From the NCBI GenBank assembly GCA_029243385.1, contig JAQWSC010000014.1, positions 1-64,000 on the forward strand: 64,000 nucleotides of DNA. The letters are read 5' to 3'. This DNA is from Flavobacteriaceae bacterium (GTDB lineage: Bacteria; Bacteroidota; Bacteroidia; Flavobacteriales; Flavobacteriaceae). Of the stretch, positions 21,366-30,258 are shown piece by piece; the stretch's first letter is position 1; each line of letters begins with the position of its first letter. The notes beneath the pieces are model-generated. The model worked only from the letters and a program-made list of their open reading frames with translations, ran no database searches and had not been told where the DNA came from. A program made the position numbers and the translations under genes.

Positions 21366-21397
21366 AAAACGCGCTAATTTTTTAGCGCGTTTTTTTA
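21366..21397 (+). terminator. Rho-independent terminator of dnaK
   Basis: The inverted repeat AAACGCGCTAA / TTAGCGCGTTT has a 4-nt T loop and is followed by a T run. It lies 25 nt after the dnaK stop and before the menaquinone genes. Confidence 0.92.
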
Positions 21398-21423
21398 TTT
21401 CTTATTTTTACAAAAAAAGAACC

Positions 21424-21843
21424 ATGAATTCTGAAGAAATTTTACAACGCCTCAACGAACGAAACACCCAAACATTTATGCGTGTTTTGAACATTGAATA
21501 TATTGATACGGGAGATGATTATTTGGTGGCCAAAATGCCTGTAACGCCCGATACGCACCAACCCGATGGCGTCCTTCATGGAGGGGTGACTGCGGCACTT
21601 GCCGAGAGTGTTGGAAGCGCAGCTTCATCTATTCGTGCCAATCTCGATACCCATTTTGTTAGAGGGATTGAAATTTCCGCAAATCATCTCAAAAGTGTTA
21701 GTGACGGATTTGTGATTGCCACAGCCAAAGCCATTCATTTGGGCAGAACGCTACAACTTTGGGACATCCGTGTGAGTGATGAAAACGATCAACTGATTTC
21801 TTCGTGTAAATTAACCACCATTACACTTCCCAAAAAACAGTAA
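21424..21843 (+). CDS. menI: Hotdog thioesterase, probable 1,4-dihydroxy-2-naphthoyl-CoA hydrolase
   Basis: This 139-residue PaaI/YdiI-type hotdog thioesterase has the motif HQPDGVLHGGVTAALAES, with His52, the GG turn and candidate catalytic Glu61. It aligns closely in layout with E. coli YdiI (MenI), including the LEINANH-like segment (here IEISANH) and the HLGRTLQLWDI stretch. It is immediately upstream of menF and menD, which strongly supports release of 1,4-dihydroxy-2-naphthoate in menaquinone synthesis. A general phenylacetyl-CoA-type thioesterase is the alternative. Confidence 0.82.
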   Translation: MNSEEILQRLNERNTQTFMRVLNIEYIDTGDDYLVAKMPVTPDTHQPDGVLHGGVTAALAESVGSAASSIRANLDTHFVRGIEISANHLKSVSDGFVIATAKAIHLGRTLQLWDIRVSDENDQLISSCKLTTITLPKKQ

Positions 21844-21844
21844 T

Positions 21845-22906
21845 TTGAACGCTACAGATTTTTTCAATCGTATCGAAGACCATTGGGGCAAACAAAGACC
21901 GTTGGTCGTTTACAAAACCCCAAACGCTTCTCGGGTAACGGCTTATTTACAAAACGATTCGTTGCTTCACAGGGTTTCTGAATCAACTGCTTCGGGATTT
22001 GTGATGGGTAAATTTGACACAAACGAAGCACCTTTTCTTATCCTTGACGATGAGGTTTTGGAAACGGAGATTGATACGCAATCGCCTCCCCAACCCACGG
22101 AAACAGTTGCTTTGCCTCACAATTCAAAGGAATACCAACGATACATTGCATTGCTAAATCAGTGCATTCAAGAAATTCAAAATACCCACTTAAAAAAAGT
22201 AGTTCTTTCCAGATCCATTGATCTTCCTTTGAAAAAGGTCAATCCCTGGGAACTTTTTCAAAAGGCTATCTCGCTTTACCCTTCAGCGTTTTGCTATATT
22301 TGGTATCATCCTCAAAAAGGCATATGGCTAGGAGCCACTCCTGAAACGCTTTTTAATTTGAAGAACCAACAGCTTTCTACGATGGCTTTGGCTGGAACTG
22401 CTATTGCAACCGATATCAATCTAGTACAATGGAGTCCAAAAGAAATTCACGAACAAGAATTGGTTACGGATAGCATTTTGAAGGCATTACGCTCACTGGA
22501 AGGAAATGAAACCGTTACATTTACCCCAGCTGAAACCGTTCAAGCAGGAAGTCTTTTTCATTTAAAATCGCATATTGCCGCTACCGTCACGAAAGCTTCT
22601 GTTTGGGAATTGGTAGCTGCTTTGCATCCCACACCAGCTGTAGGTGGTGTTCCTAGAAAAAAAGCATTTGATTTTATTCAAAAAAACGAAGGATACAATC
22701 GGTCGTTTTACAGCGGTTATTTGGGGCCTATTTCTGATAAAGAAACCCATTTGTTTGTCAATTTACGATGCTTGCAATGGCAACCGCATTTGGTAACCTT
22801 GTATGTAGGTAGTGGTATTACTGCTGCCAGTAATCCACAATCGGAGTGGGAAGAAACTCAACAAAAAGCCCAAACCATGCTTCGGTTGATTTCTTCTACT
22901 ATTTGA
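21845..22906 (+). CDS. menF: Isochorismate synthase
   Basis: MenF converts chorismate to isochorismate, the entry to menaquinone synthesis. The 353-residue protein has a chorismate-binding domain with VVLSRSIDL, LGATPETLF, the metal/general-base region HEQELVTDSI, and HPTPAVGGVPR. The start is a TTG at 21845, 1 nt after the menI stop. The next in-frame ATG would remove 54 residues, so TTG is preferred. Entry into menaquinone rather than siderophores is indicated by menD downstream. Confidence 0.93.
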   Translation: MNATDFFNRIEDHWGKQRPLVVYKTPNASRVTAYLQNDSLLHRVSESTASGFVMGKFDTNEAPFLILDDEVLETEIDTQSPPQPTETVALPHNSKEYQRYIALLNQCIQEIQNTHLKKVVLSRSIDLPLKKVNPWELFQKAISLYPSAFCYIWYHPQKGIWLGATPETLFNLKNQQLSTMALAGTAIATDINLVQWSPKEIHEQELVTDSILKALRSLEGNETVTFTPAETVQAGSLFHLKSHIAATVTKASVWELVAALHPTPAVGGVPRKKAFDFIQKNEGYNRSFYSGYLGPISDKETHLFVNLRCLQWQPHLVTLYVGSGITAASNPQSEWEETQQKAQTMLRLISSTI

Positions 22907-22936
22907 CGGGCGTTTTTTGTATTTTTGTGAGCTAAG

Positions 22937-24703
22937 ATGAAGTACTCAGAAATTCCTGTTGCACAAACTGTTTTGCTATCATGTCTTGATAAAGGAATCC
23001 GGCACGTAGTAATTTCCCCTGGCTCGCGAAACGCTCCTTTGACATTGGGCTTTACTGCGCATCCCGACATTACTGCATACAGCATCGTTGATGAGCGCTG
23101 CGCCGCTTTTTTTGCCTTGGGAATCGCTCAACAACTCCAACAAGCTGTGGCGGTGATTTGTTCTTCCGGATCGGCTTTGCTTAATTATTATCCTGCCATT
23201 GCAGAAGCTTTTTATAGCAACATTCCTTTGGTGGTGTTGTCGGCAGATCGTCCTGTTTATCGCATTGATATAGGAGACGGACAAACGATTCGGCAAGATC
23301 ATGTTTTTGATAGGCATTTGGCATATTCAGCGCCGTTGCAACAAGATGTAACTCATCACACAGAAGCAATTCTTCAGAGCAATCAACAACAGCTTATTCC
23401 CATTCCATTTCGGTCTGAGAAATTGGGTGAGTTGCAACAACAAACACAAGCCTTTAATGCCTTGGAAATTCACAATGCACTTTCGGCCGCCATCGAACAA
23501 CAAAAGCCGGTTCATATCAACATTCCTATGGAAGAACCGTTGTATAACACCATCGATAGTCCAACTGTTGTACTTCCCGTTTTTCCTGAGAATAGTCCAA
23601 AGGAAGTCGTTTCGTCTCCTTCAGAGTCATTTTTGAATTGTTGGAATCAAGCGTCTAAAAAAATGATTTTGGTAGGCTGCTTGCCTCCAAATACTCTTTC
23701 AAAAGAAATTCTCGATTGGTGGGCAGCAGATCCTTCAATAATTGTTTTGAAAGAAACGACCTCCAATTTGCATCATACTCAATTTATTTCGAGCATTGAC
23801 ACACTGATTGCGCCTGTTGAACATCAGTCGCAACAGCAAGAAACATGGAGCCTATTGCGTCCCGATATGCTGATTACAGTAGGAGGGATGATTGTTTCTA
23901 AAAAAGTAAAAACGTTTTTAAGGAACCATCCGCCGCAACACCATTTTCATATCGATGAGCGTGAAGCTTATGACACTTTTTACCAAGGGGTTTTTCATGA
24001 GGTGGCGTATCCCAACGCCTTTTTTAAAGCAGTACCCAAGTCAACGGTTACAAGTGATTATAAGGCAGTATGGTTGGCGTTGCAACACGAACGCACCCGA
24101 GCTCATGATCAATACATGAAAAATACACCCTTTTCGGATCTTAAAGTTTTTGAGGTGTTGCTGCGACGTATCCCGGATGCATACCAGCTTCAAATTGGAA
24201 ACAGTTCTAGCATTCGGTATATGCAGTTGTTTGAAAACAATCCTACACATACACAATTTTGCAACCGCGGAACCAGCGGTATCGATGGGAGTACTTCTAC
24301 GGCTGTGGGTGCTTTGGCAGCAAGCAAAACCCCGACTTTGTTGATTTCGGGCGATTTGAGTTTTTTGTATGATAGCAACGGACTTTGGAACGCTCACCTT
24401 CGAAACGATTTTAGAATTGTAGTGATTAACAACGGCGGTGGCGGTATTTTCCGAATTTTACCCGGTACACAGTCTGATGCTACTTTTGCCACTTTTTTTG
24501 AAACGCAACATGCTTTGACTGCCAAACAGTTGGCAAGAATGTACGGTTTTCGATATCAAAAAGCGCGCTCTAACTGGGGATTGAAACGTGCGCTTTCTAG
24601 TTTTTTCAAGCCGTCTTCTCAACCCAAGTTGTTGGAAATTTTTACACCTGCAGAAAAAAATGCGGAACTGCTTAAAAACTATTTTAAGTTTTTAGCTGTG
24701 TAG
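22937..24703 (+). CDS. menD: SEPHCHC synthase (2-succinyl-5-enolpyruvyl-6-hydroxy-3-cyclohexene-1-carboxylate synthase)
   Basis: MenD is a thiamine-diphosphate enzyme that joins 2-oxoglutarate to isochorismate. The 588 residues begin with the family segment VISPGSRNAPLTLGF (about 25-39). They carry the C-terminal ThDP domain with NRGTSGIDGSTSTAVGA and SGDLSFLYDSNGLW. The gene is 30 nt after menF. The rest of the pathway (menB, menA, menC, menE) is not in the window. Confidence 0.97.
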   Translation: MKYSEIPVAQTVLLSCLDKGIRHVVISPGSRNAPLTLGFTAHPDITAYSIVDERCAAFFALGIAQQLQQAVAVICSSGSALLNYYPAIAEAFYSNIPLVVLSADRPVYRIDIGDGQTIRQDHVFDRHLAYSAPLQQDVTHHTEAILQSNQQQLIPIPFRSEKLGELQQQTQAFNALEIHNALSAAIEQQKPVHINIPMEEPLYNTIDSPTVVLPVFPENSPKEVVSSPSESFLNCWNQASKKMILVGCLPPNTLSKEILDWWAADPSIIVLKETTSNLHHTQFISSIDTLIAPVEHQSQQQETWSLLRPDMLITVGGMIVSKKVKTFLRNHPPQHHFHIDEREAYDTFYQGVFHEVAYPNAFFKAVPKSTVTSDYKAVWLALQHERTRAHDQYMKNTPFSDLKVFEVLLRRIPDAYQLQIGNSSSIRYMQLFENNPTHTQFCNRGTSGIDGSTSTAVGALAASKTPTLLISGDLSFLYDSNGLWNAHLRNDFRIVVINNGGGGIFRILPGTQSDATFATFFETQHALTAKQLARMYGFRYQKARSNWGLKRALSSFFKPSSQPKLLEIFTPAEKNAELLKNYFKFLAV

Positions 24704-24763
24704 TTTGCCAAACGATTTTACAGGAAACCTTCCAAAGAAGGTAAAGTGGTTTTTGCTTTAACG

Positions 24764-25693
24764 TCAGGAATTTCTTTTGCTAACCGGTGTTTTGTTCCAG
24801 TTGGAGTATCCAAAAAAATCTTTTCCACCGTTGAAGGCGTTTTCTAGAAAAGTTACAAAACGGTATTTGAATTTTTCATGTTTCATTTTGGGTCTTCCTA
24901 GAATCCCTTTTTTGGTGTAGTTGAGTTTGTTTTTCCAATCCATTTTCTCACGAAATTCAGCCATTACTTTTGGATGACTTCCTTTGTAAGTAGGGAGGTT
25001 GCCCAAAGCTCCGTAATTGAATTCATTGGGCTTTAATTTGAATGCGGCATTTATTTTTTCTTTTCCGTGATGAATCGAGTCCTGTTCTTTCTTCTTAGAT
25101 TGCATCAGGTGTGGAGGGCGCACCCATCCGTAATGATAAACATGGGCGTTGACTGGAACGATGTTTAGTTTTTGATTGTCTTTTTTTCTAAAAGACTGTG
25201 CGTCTTTATAAGAATAAATTTCTGTCTTGTTTCTTACAATTCGAATTTCGTTTTTATACCAACCGTGAAACGGTAAATAATGATCATAATCTCCAAAAAA
25301 GTGATGGTAGTCAAACAACAAACCGTCAACATCTTTGTTGTTGAGGTTGTCAGCACAAGTTTTTACAATCACTTGATGGTCTTTTTCGTGAATGACCTCG
25401 TCGGCTTGCAAATAAAAACACCAATCGCCTGAACATTGATTCATAGCAAACGTAGTTTCATTAGCAAAAACTTGTCCATCAATAAAATCTTTTTCAGACC
25501 AAACGCGATCAATTATTTTGACTTTATCAGAATTGATGGATTCGATTTCTTTTCGTGTGGAATCATCGGGCGAACAGTCTCCCAGCGCAACGACAAACTC
25601 ATCTACGATGGGTAATATTGATTGTATTGACTCTTTGATTGGAAAGTAATACTTGGTGGCATTTCTAACCATTGTAAATCCACTAATTTTCAT
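24764..25693 (-). CDS. Glycosyltransferase family 2 protein
   Basis: This 309-residue protein has a GT-A start (ISGFTMVRNATKYYFPIKES) typical of family 2 enzymes of the WaaE/KdtX-like group. The nucleotide-binding acidic residues are VALGDCSPDDST and a DxD-like LQADEV at about residue 97. It should add a sugar to a surface polysaccharide or lipid, but donor and acceptor are unknown. It lies 90 nt downstream of an LTA-synthase-like gene on the same strand, and both are likely envelope functions. Confidence 0.85.
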   Translation of the reverse strand: MKISGFTMVRNATKYYFPIKESIQSILPIVDEFVVALGDCSPDDSTRKEIESINSDKVKIIDRVWSEKDFIDGQVFANETTFAMNQCSGDWCFYLQADEVIHEKDHQVIVKTCADNLNNKDVDGLLFDYHHFFGDYDHYLPFHGWYKNEIRIVRNKTEIYSYKDAQSFRKKDNQKLNIVPVNAHVYHYGWVRPPHLMQSKKKEQDSIHHGKEKINAAFKLKPNEFNYGALGNLPTYKGSHPKVMAEFREKMDWKNKLNYTKKGILGRPKMKHEKFKYRFVTFLENAFNGGKDFFGYSNWNKTPVSKRNS

Positions 25694-25783
25694 ACGTTAC
25701 GCTTGTCGTTAGTTGTTGTTGGATGCGTTGCAATTTTACGCATTTAATTTAATAAATTTTAGGTTAAGTAGGGAAGTAATGTA

Positions 25784-27718
25784 TTAGAAATTGTTTTTTA
25801 AGGATGTTTGTTTATTCAATAACACTTCTTGATATGTTTGAAGGAATGCTTTGGCATATTCTGACATTTCTTCCGCTTTTTGGGGTTCTTTGTCGTAGTA
25901 ATCCGTCTTATCGCCCTGTTTATAATGGTATAAGCTTGTTTTTTCTTTTCCCATGATACAAAAATAGGCGGTGTCCAAAATCCCCACCTTATCGTTGTTG
26001 TTGATTATAGCATATGTTCTCTTTTCTTTAAGCAAATCAATTCCAAGGGTATTGTTTGTATAAGGTTCTTGAATAAGCCCCATGATGGTCGGATAAACAT
26101 CTATTTGGCTTCCCATGTCTTGATATATTTTTTTGCTTTCAATACGCCCAGGAGCATAGACAACAAATGGAGAATGGAAATAGGCGAGAGGCACTTCGTA
26201 TGTCGAGCTTATAGGAGCTCCATGGTCAGCGATAAAAATAAAAATGGTGTTATCAAACCAAGGTTGTTTTGAGCTTTGCTCAATGAATTTTTTTAATGAC
26301 CAATCGGCATACTCAACGATTTTATTTTTAATGCCCTCTGATTTTGGAGAAAAATATTCAGGAATATAGTAGGGACCGTGATCGCTGGCTGTCATAAATG
26401 TTGCAAAGAAAGGCTTGTCTGTCTTGAGTACTTCATTAATAGTGGAAATTGAAAACCTAAACATATAATCATCAGGGACTCCCAGTGCCGTTTTTACCTC
26501 TCTGCGAGGGTAATCTTTTTGACTGACGATATACTCAAAACCATTGGCTTTTAAGAACCCACCAACGTTGTCAAACTGTTCGTCGTGAGTAGTAAAGTAC
26601 ATCGTAGTATATCCAATTTCTTGTAAGGTGCTGCCAATTCCGTTGTATGAGCGAATTTGTTTCATGGCATGCCTGCCATAAAGCGCAGGAAATGCAAACA
26701 GTGAGCTAAAAACCCCATTGTGGGTGTGCTTGCCACTGGTATAAAAGTTATCAAAGTACATGGAATTAGTTGACAAGCTGTCTAAAAATGGAGTTATGTT
26801 ATGAGGGTTTCCATGTCGACTCATTTTTGCTGCACTCATACTTTCCATCAGGATTAGTACCACATTGGGTTTTTTTTCTAAAACAGTATCTGGCACAACG
26901 TTCCTTGCGATTGGTGAAATGAATTCTTTTGAGTCGATTTGTAGGTATTCTCGCACCTTCGATATTGCCAATTCTTTGTCCATCAAGTCAATGGGCTGAT
27001 TGCGGGAGTCTTTACTTTCAAGGTAACTGCGCATGAAGGTAAATACAGGGTTTAGCCCCAGTTTGTTTAAAAAAGCGTTGTTGGAAAAGTAAGCAGTTCC
27101 AACTCTTATCGGTGATTTTTTTTCAATGCGACCTCTAATTCCTAAAAACATTAGCGAGACAAAAAGTAGAGAAACAAATACATTTAGATATATGTTTATT
27201 ACCACTGGCTTTGCTTCTTTAGAATGAAAGATTCTTTTTAAAAGCACAAAGAAAATAACCTCTAGGAGTATAAAAGGGAGGGAAGCCAAAAAATAGGAGG
27301 GTTCTTGTGCAATCATAGAAAGCACAAACTCCCAGTTCTCAACCCACTGAAACGCATCCATCGTAAAACGCTCAAAAAACTGATTGAAATAAGGAATGTC
27401 ACCTGATGAAATTATAAAGCCAACACTAAAAAAGATAAAAATCCAATAGAACAAAATTGTTGAAACAACCGTGTTTTGAGTGTTTGTAATTCCTTGTGTT
27501 AGTAGTACCAATGCAGGGAGTAACAGTATGTAGCCCGAGATTACAACATCAAACCGCAATCCCATTACAAACGCTTGGATGATTGTCCATACGGCAACTT
27601 CGTCAAAATTTATTCGATGCAATTCTGTACAGAACAAAACCACTCGAAACACAAAAAAAATGGAGATTGCAAGTAAATATACTTTTAAGACTAATGGAAT
27701 GTTTTTGTTAAATCTCAT
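25784..27718 (-). CDS. LTA synthase family protein (sulfatase/phosphoglycerol transferase fold)
   Basis: This 644-residue membrane enzyme has about five N-terminal transmembrane segments (residues 10-220) and a C-terminal extracytoplasmic alkaline-phosphatase/sulfatase domain. Metal-site elements are VVLILMESMSA, the candidate nucleophile threonine in SGKHTHNGVF, FIADHGAP and the His in TASDHGPYY. Gram-negative relatives transfer phosphoglycerol or phosphoethanolamine-type groups to glycans or lipids. True lipoteichoic acid is not expected here. It may act with the adjacent glycosyltransferase. Confidence 0.85.
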   Translation of the reverse strand: MRFNKNIPLVLKVYLLAISIFFVFRVVLFCTELHRINFDEVAVWTIIQAFVMGLRFDVVISGYILLLPALVLLTQGITNTQNTVVSTILFYWIFIFFSVGFIISSGDIPYFNQFFERFTMDAFQWVENWEFVLSMIAQEPSYFLASLPFILLEVIFFVLLKRIFHSKEAKPVVINIYLNVFVSLLFVSLMFLGIRGRIEKKSPIRVGTAYFSNNAFLNKLGLNPVFTFMRSYLESKDSRNQPIDLMDKELAISKVREYLQIDSKEFISPIARNVVPDTVLEKKPNVVLILMESMSAAKMSRHGNPHNITPFLDSLSTNSMYFDNFYTSGKHTHNGVFSSLFAFPALYGRHAMKQIRSYNGIGSTLQEIGYTTMYFTTHDEQFDNVGGFLKANGFEYIVSQKDYPRREVKTALGVPDDYMFRFSISTINEVLKTDKPFFATFMTASDHGPYYIPEYFSPKSEGIKNKIVEYADWSLKKFIEQSSKQPWFDNTIFIFIADHGAPISSTYEVPLAYFHSPFVVYAPGRIESKKIYQDMGSQIDVYPTIMGLIQEPYTNNTLGIDLLKEKRTYAIINNNDKVGILDTAYFCIMGKEKTSLYHYKQGDKTDYYDKEPQKAEEMSEYAKAFLQTYQEVLLNKQTSLKNNF

Positions 27719-27821
27719 CTAATACCTGCACTGCGAAATCATAAACCCGTCAAACTCGAAAAAACACATGTTTTTTATACTGTTTTTGGTCTTTGTTTAA
27801 GATCCAAAGATACGTGTAATT

Positions 27822-28037
27822 TTATTGTAACCTCAAACTCAACTGACTGACAAGCTGTTCGGCTTGTTTGACTTCGTTTTTTTTCAACTGTATTTTTACA
27901 TTGTGCTGAGCGTGGCAAATATCTAGAAGCATATCATAGTATCTGTCAGCTTGATTTTCAGATCCATTCTCGAGTGTATATTCCCAAATTCTGTTTAAGT
28001 CAGTTACAGCCTTGTTGGTCAATTCGTATTTAGCCAT
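27822..28037 (-). pseudogene. Truncated ParE-family toxin
   Basis: The first 41 residues (MAKYELTNKAVTDLNRIWEY and on to DICH) match the start of RelE/ParE-family toxins, which normally run to about 95-100 residues. After that the sequence loses family similarity and stops at residue 71. The missing C-terminal half holds the core beta-sheet and active surface, so this should be inactive. The start codon overlaps the end of the antitoxin frame in ATGGCTAA, the normal ParD-ParE coupling. Confidence 0.75.
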
Positions 28038-28278
28038 TCTTTAGGCGTTTGTTTAACTCCTCAAGATTTTTTGGAGTCGAAATCGTGTGCAATTCCGCTA
28101 TCAATTCCTTCTTGAATCGAATTTTGCAAGGCAATTACTTTACTTTCTTCATTTTCCAAAAGTCGGAGTCCAGCTCTGATTACTTCACACACATTTTTGT
28201 ATAATCCAGCAGAAACTTGAGTTTGTACAAACTGATCAAAATAATTTCTAAGCGATATTGATGTGTTTTTAATTCCAT
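28030..28278 (-). pseudogene. ParD-family antitoxin broken by two frameshifts
   Basis: Read across three frames, the minus strand encodes a ParD-like antitoxin with core segments SISLRNYFDQFVQTQVSAG, EVIRAGLRLLENEE and IQEGIDSGIAHDFD, ending LEELNKRLKNG. The ATG at 28278 is out of frame with the core, and one extra base in the A5 run at 28266-28270 would restore it. The core then meets a stop at 28071-28073, while the proper C-terminus is in another frame beyond the A6 run at 28077-28082. Both breaks are at homopolymers. The module is therefore decayed together with the truncated toxin. Confidence 0.75.
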
Positions 28279-28283
28279 TTTAA

Positions 28284-28509
28284 TTTTAATCAAATATCAA
28301 ATTTTGGTAAAATATTTAAATCTGTCGATTTGTATAATTGTTTAATTCAATTTTCGTAACTAATTAAAAATCAGATAGAATAAAAATAAAACCATGTGCT
28401 TAGGTGTATAGCTCAATAGTTTTATTTAATTGCCTTCAAATCGAGTTCCCCCCTATTAAGCATTTGGCAAAAAAAAATTATAGTCATAATTAGGGATTAT
28501 TAGAAAATA
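28284..28509. other. AT-rich gene-free stretch
   Basis: I see no gene here. The segment 28403-28454 has a tRNA-like look (a D-arm-like TATAGCTCAATAGTT and a T-arm-like TTCAAATCGAGT followed by CCCCCCT). It lacks an anticodon arm and acceptor pairing, so at most it is a relic. Confidence 0.3.
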
Positions 28510-29199
28510 ATGTACTGTATTATTAGAGACTATAAAAATAAATGTATGTATTTATATATTTTAGACAAGCAAAAGAGTGATCATACAGATCGTTTAAGAA
28601 AAGTTGCTGAAAAAAGTAAGGAAAGCGATGTAAACTTTGTAATACATAGAGGGAATCTTTATAAAATAAGCAAAACATTTTCAAATTTTGGTTTTTTAGA
28701 CCTCATTACAAATTTTATGAACGATCAAGCTAATCACTACCGTGCTAATTTTATGGTTTACAGTGAAGAAAGAGATGGATTTGAGTTTTTATACAAGAAT
28801 TATTTTGACGAAAAACTACATCGAAATAAGCCTAGAATAGCATATAATCAAATTGTGTTTAAAACATCACCAAACGAAGGTTTGATATTATATGATAATG
28901 GTGAAATTTATATGGGAAGTTTAATAAATGGATACCGTAACACAAATGGCCATGGAATATATGTCTATTCAAATGGAATATTTGAAATGGGGGATTTTTT
29001 AGACGATGAATTGCATTGTGAAAATGGAGTTACAACGATAGAAGGTGGAGTTACTTTATATGGAACATTTAGAGGAGGTGTATTTATTCGTGGGGAAAAA
29101 AAGGATTGGAAAGAGAACGTTGAATTGAAAGGTAAAATTGAAAGTGAAGCTCTGACAGGAAAGGGAGTGAAACTTTTTCCAAATGATATCTTCTTTTGA
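28510..29199 (+). CDS. MORN-repeat-like protein, orphan
   Basis: This 229-residue protein has an N-terminal part (1-115) I do not recognise and a C-terminal part with at least two MORN-like units (LYDNGEIYMGSLINGYRNT, VYSNGIFEMGDFLDDELH) plus a weaker third. MORN repeats form beta-strand arrays that bind lipids or proteins, and a specific role cannot be given. There is no signal peptide. Base composition is more AT-rich than in neighbouring genes. It sits between a decayed toxin-antitoxin pair and a truncated integrase that it abuts tail to tail, which suggests arrival by transfer. Confidence 0.7.
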   Translation: MYCIIRDYKNKCMYLYILDKQKSDHTDRLRKVAEKSKESDVNFVIHRGNLYKISKTFSNFGFLDLITNFMNDQANHYRANFMVYSEERDGFEFLYKNYFDEKLHRNKPRIAYNQIVFKTSPNEGLILYDNGEIYMGSLINGYRNTNGHGIYVYSNGIFEMGDFLDDELHCENGVTTIEGGVTLYGTFRGGVFIRGEKKDWKENVELKGKIESEALTGKGVKLFPNDIFF

Positions 29200-29607
29200 A
29201 AGGCTGTCAATGTTTTGCCCTTTAAAATGATCCTTAAATTTCAACAAACAAGAACAATACGTTTTAACCGTGTTTTGACTGTAACGTTTTAAAATCAATT
29301 GTTCTTTAAATCCTTTAGGTAGTTGAATTTCAGGTTTGGATTCTTTAGGAACCTTTTTAGAGAATGGAACAGTGGAGGATTTTTTTTGAAGTTGGAAATA
29401 ATCGATAAAAGCCTTGCCTTTAAACAATTGGTAAAAACGATTGAGTTTAAAATCTTTTTTAGGGAAATACCACGATTGCATTGACTGACTCCAGCGAGCA
29501 CTTTTTTGCGACTTAATAAGTGCAATCAATTCCCGATCATAAGCAAAGGCAGCTTTGATGATCTTTTTTTGGCGATGAATGTCGGGTATAAGCCGTAGGT
29601 TTTTCAT
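29056..29607 (-). pseudogene. Truncated tyrosine recombinase (integrase N-terminal part)
   Basis: Residues 1-141 match the N-terminal region of Bacteroidota phage-type integrases, ending in the SAM-like core-binding domain (LILKRYSQNTVKTYCSCLLK, then SLSKEDI). After about base 29185 the frame runs on into the antisense of the MORN gene and has no similarity. The whole catalytic domain with its R-H-R-Y residues is missing. This is a remnant of an integrated element or XerD-like gene, cut at the boundary of the MORN island. Confidence 0.78.
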
Positions 29608-29673
29608 GGCTGTAGAATCGATTTGGGTGCGTTTCTACGGCTAATTTACAAAAAAAAACGAATCGGTGGGTGT

Positions 29674-30258
29674 TTATCCGTGAACGGTTTCGGAGGTGCC
29701 GAGGTTTTTAATTACCGAAGCTTCAAACTTCAGCAAAGCTTTCCACTTTTGGTTCACTGCGTCAACAGAGGTTCCGTATTGTCGCGCAAAACCCAAAAAC
29801 AAGGTATAGTGGTTGGCTTCGCTAATCATAAGTTTTTTGTAAAAATCAGCAAGCTTTGGATCTTTCAGTTGTTCGGAAAGCAATCGAAACCGTTCGTAAC
29901 TCCGCGCCTCAATCAAAGCAGCGTAGAGTAGCTTGTGTACCAAAAAATCGGTGCGACTGCCTCCTTTGGGAAAAAACTGCATTACCGTATTTACATAAGC
30001 ATCTTTACGGTCGCGTCCGAGGGTTTCGCCGCGCTCCACTATAAGGTCGTGTACCATTTTAAAATGGCTCATTTCTTCTTTTGCCAAGGCAATCATAGCC
30101 TGAACCAGTTCGGTATGTTCAGGGAATAATACAATAAACGACAAAGCTGTACTGGCTGCTTTTTGTTCACAAAAGGCGTGATCTACAAGTATTTCGTGAA
30201 TGTTTTTTTCAACAATATTGACCCAGCGCGGGTCGGTGGGAAGTTTAAGGCCTAACAT
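29674..30258 (-). CDS. miaE: tRNA-(ms2io6A37)-hydroxylase
   Basis: MiaE is a non-haem diiron monooxygenase that hydroxylates the isopentenyl group of ms2i6A37 in tRNA. The 194 residues form a ferritin-like four-helix bundle, with metal-ligand candidates in EQKAAS, KEEMSHFKMVH, EARSYERF and SEANHYTLF. Its start overlaps the dnaX stop by 1 nt (TAATG), implying coupled translation. Confidence 0.93.
   Translation of the reverse strand: MLGLKLPTDPRWVNIVEKNIHEILVDHAFCEQKAASTALSFIVLFPEHTELVQAMIALAKEEMSHFKMVHDLIVERGETLGRDRKDAYVNTVMQFFPKGGSRTDFLVHKLLYAALIEARSYERFRLLSEQLKDPKLADFYKKLMISEANHYTLFLGFARQYGTSVDAVNQKWKALLKFEASVIKNLGTSETVHG

Noticed and set aside
24704-24763. Hairpin between menD and the glycosyltransferase as a terminator
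   Set aside because: The possible stem CCTTC/GAAGG is short and has no T run on either side.
28403-28454. A tRNA-like gene on the plus strand
   Set aside because: D-arm-like and T-arm-like strings are present, but there is no anticodon arm and no acceptor pairing. It may be a relic but is not supported as a tRNA.
28449-28456. CCCCCCTA here and again near 40919 as a shared insertion-site motif
   Set aside because: The match is short with no flanking similarity. Two occurrences in 64 kb are not evidence of a common element.
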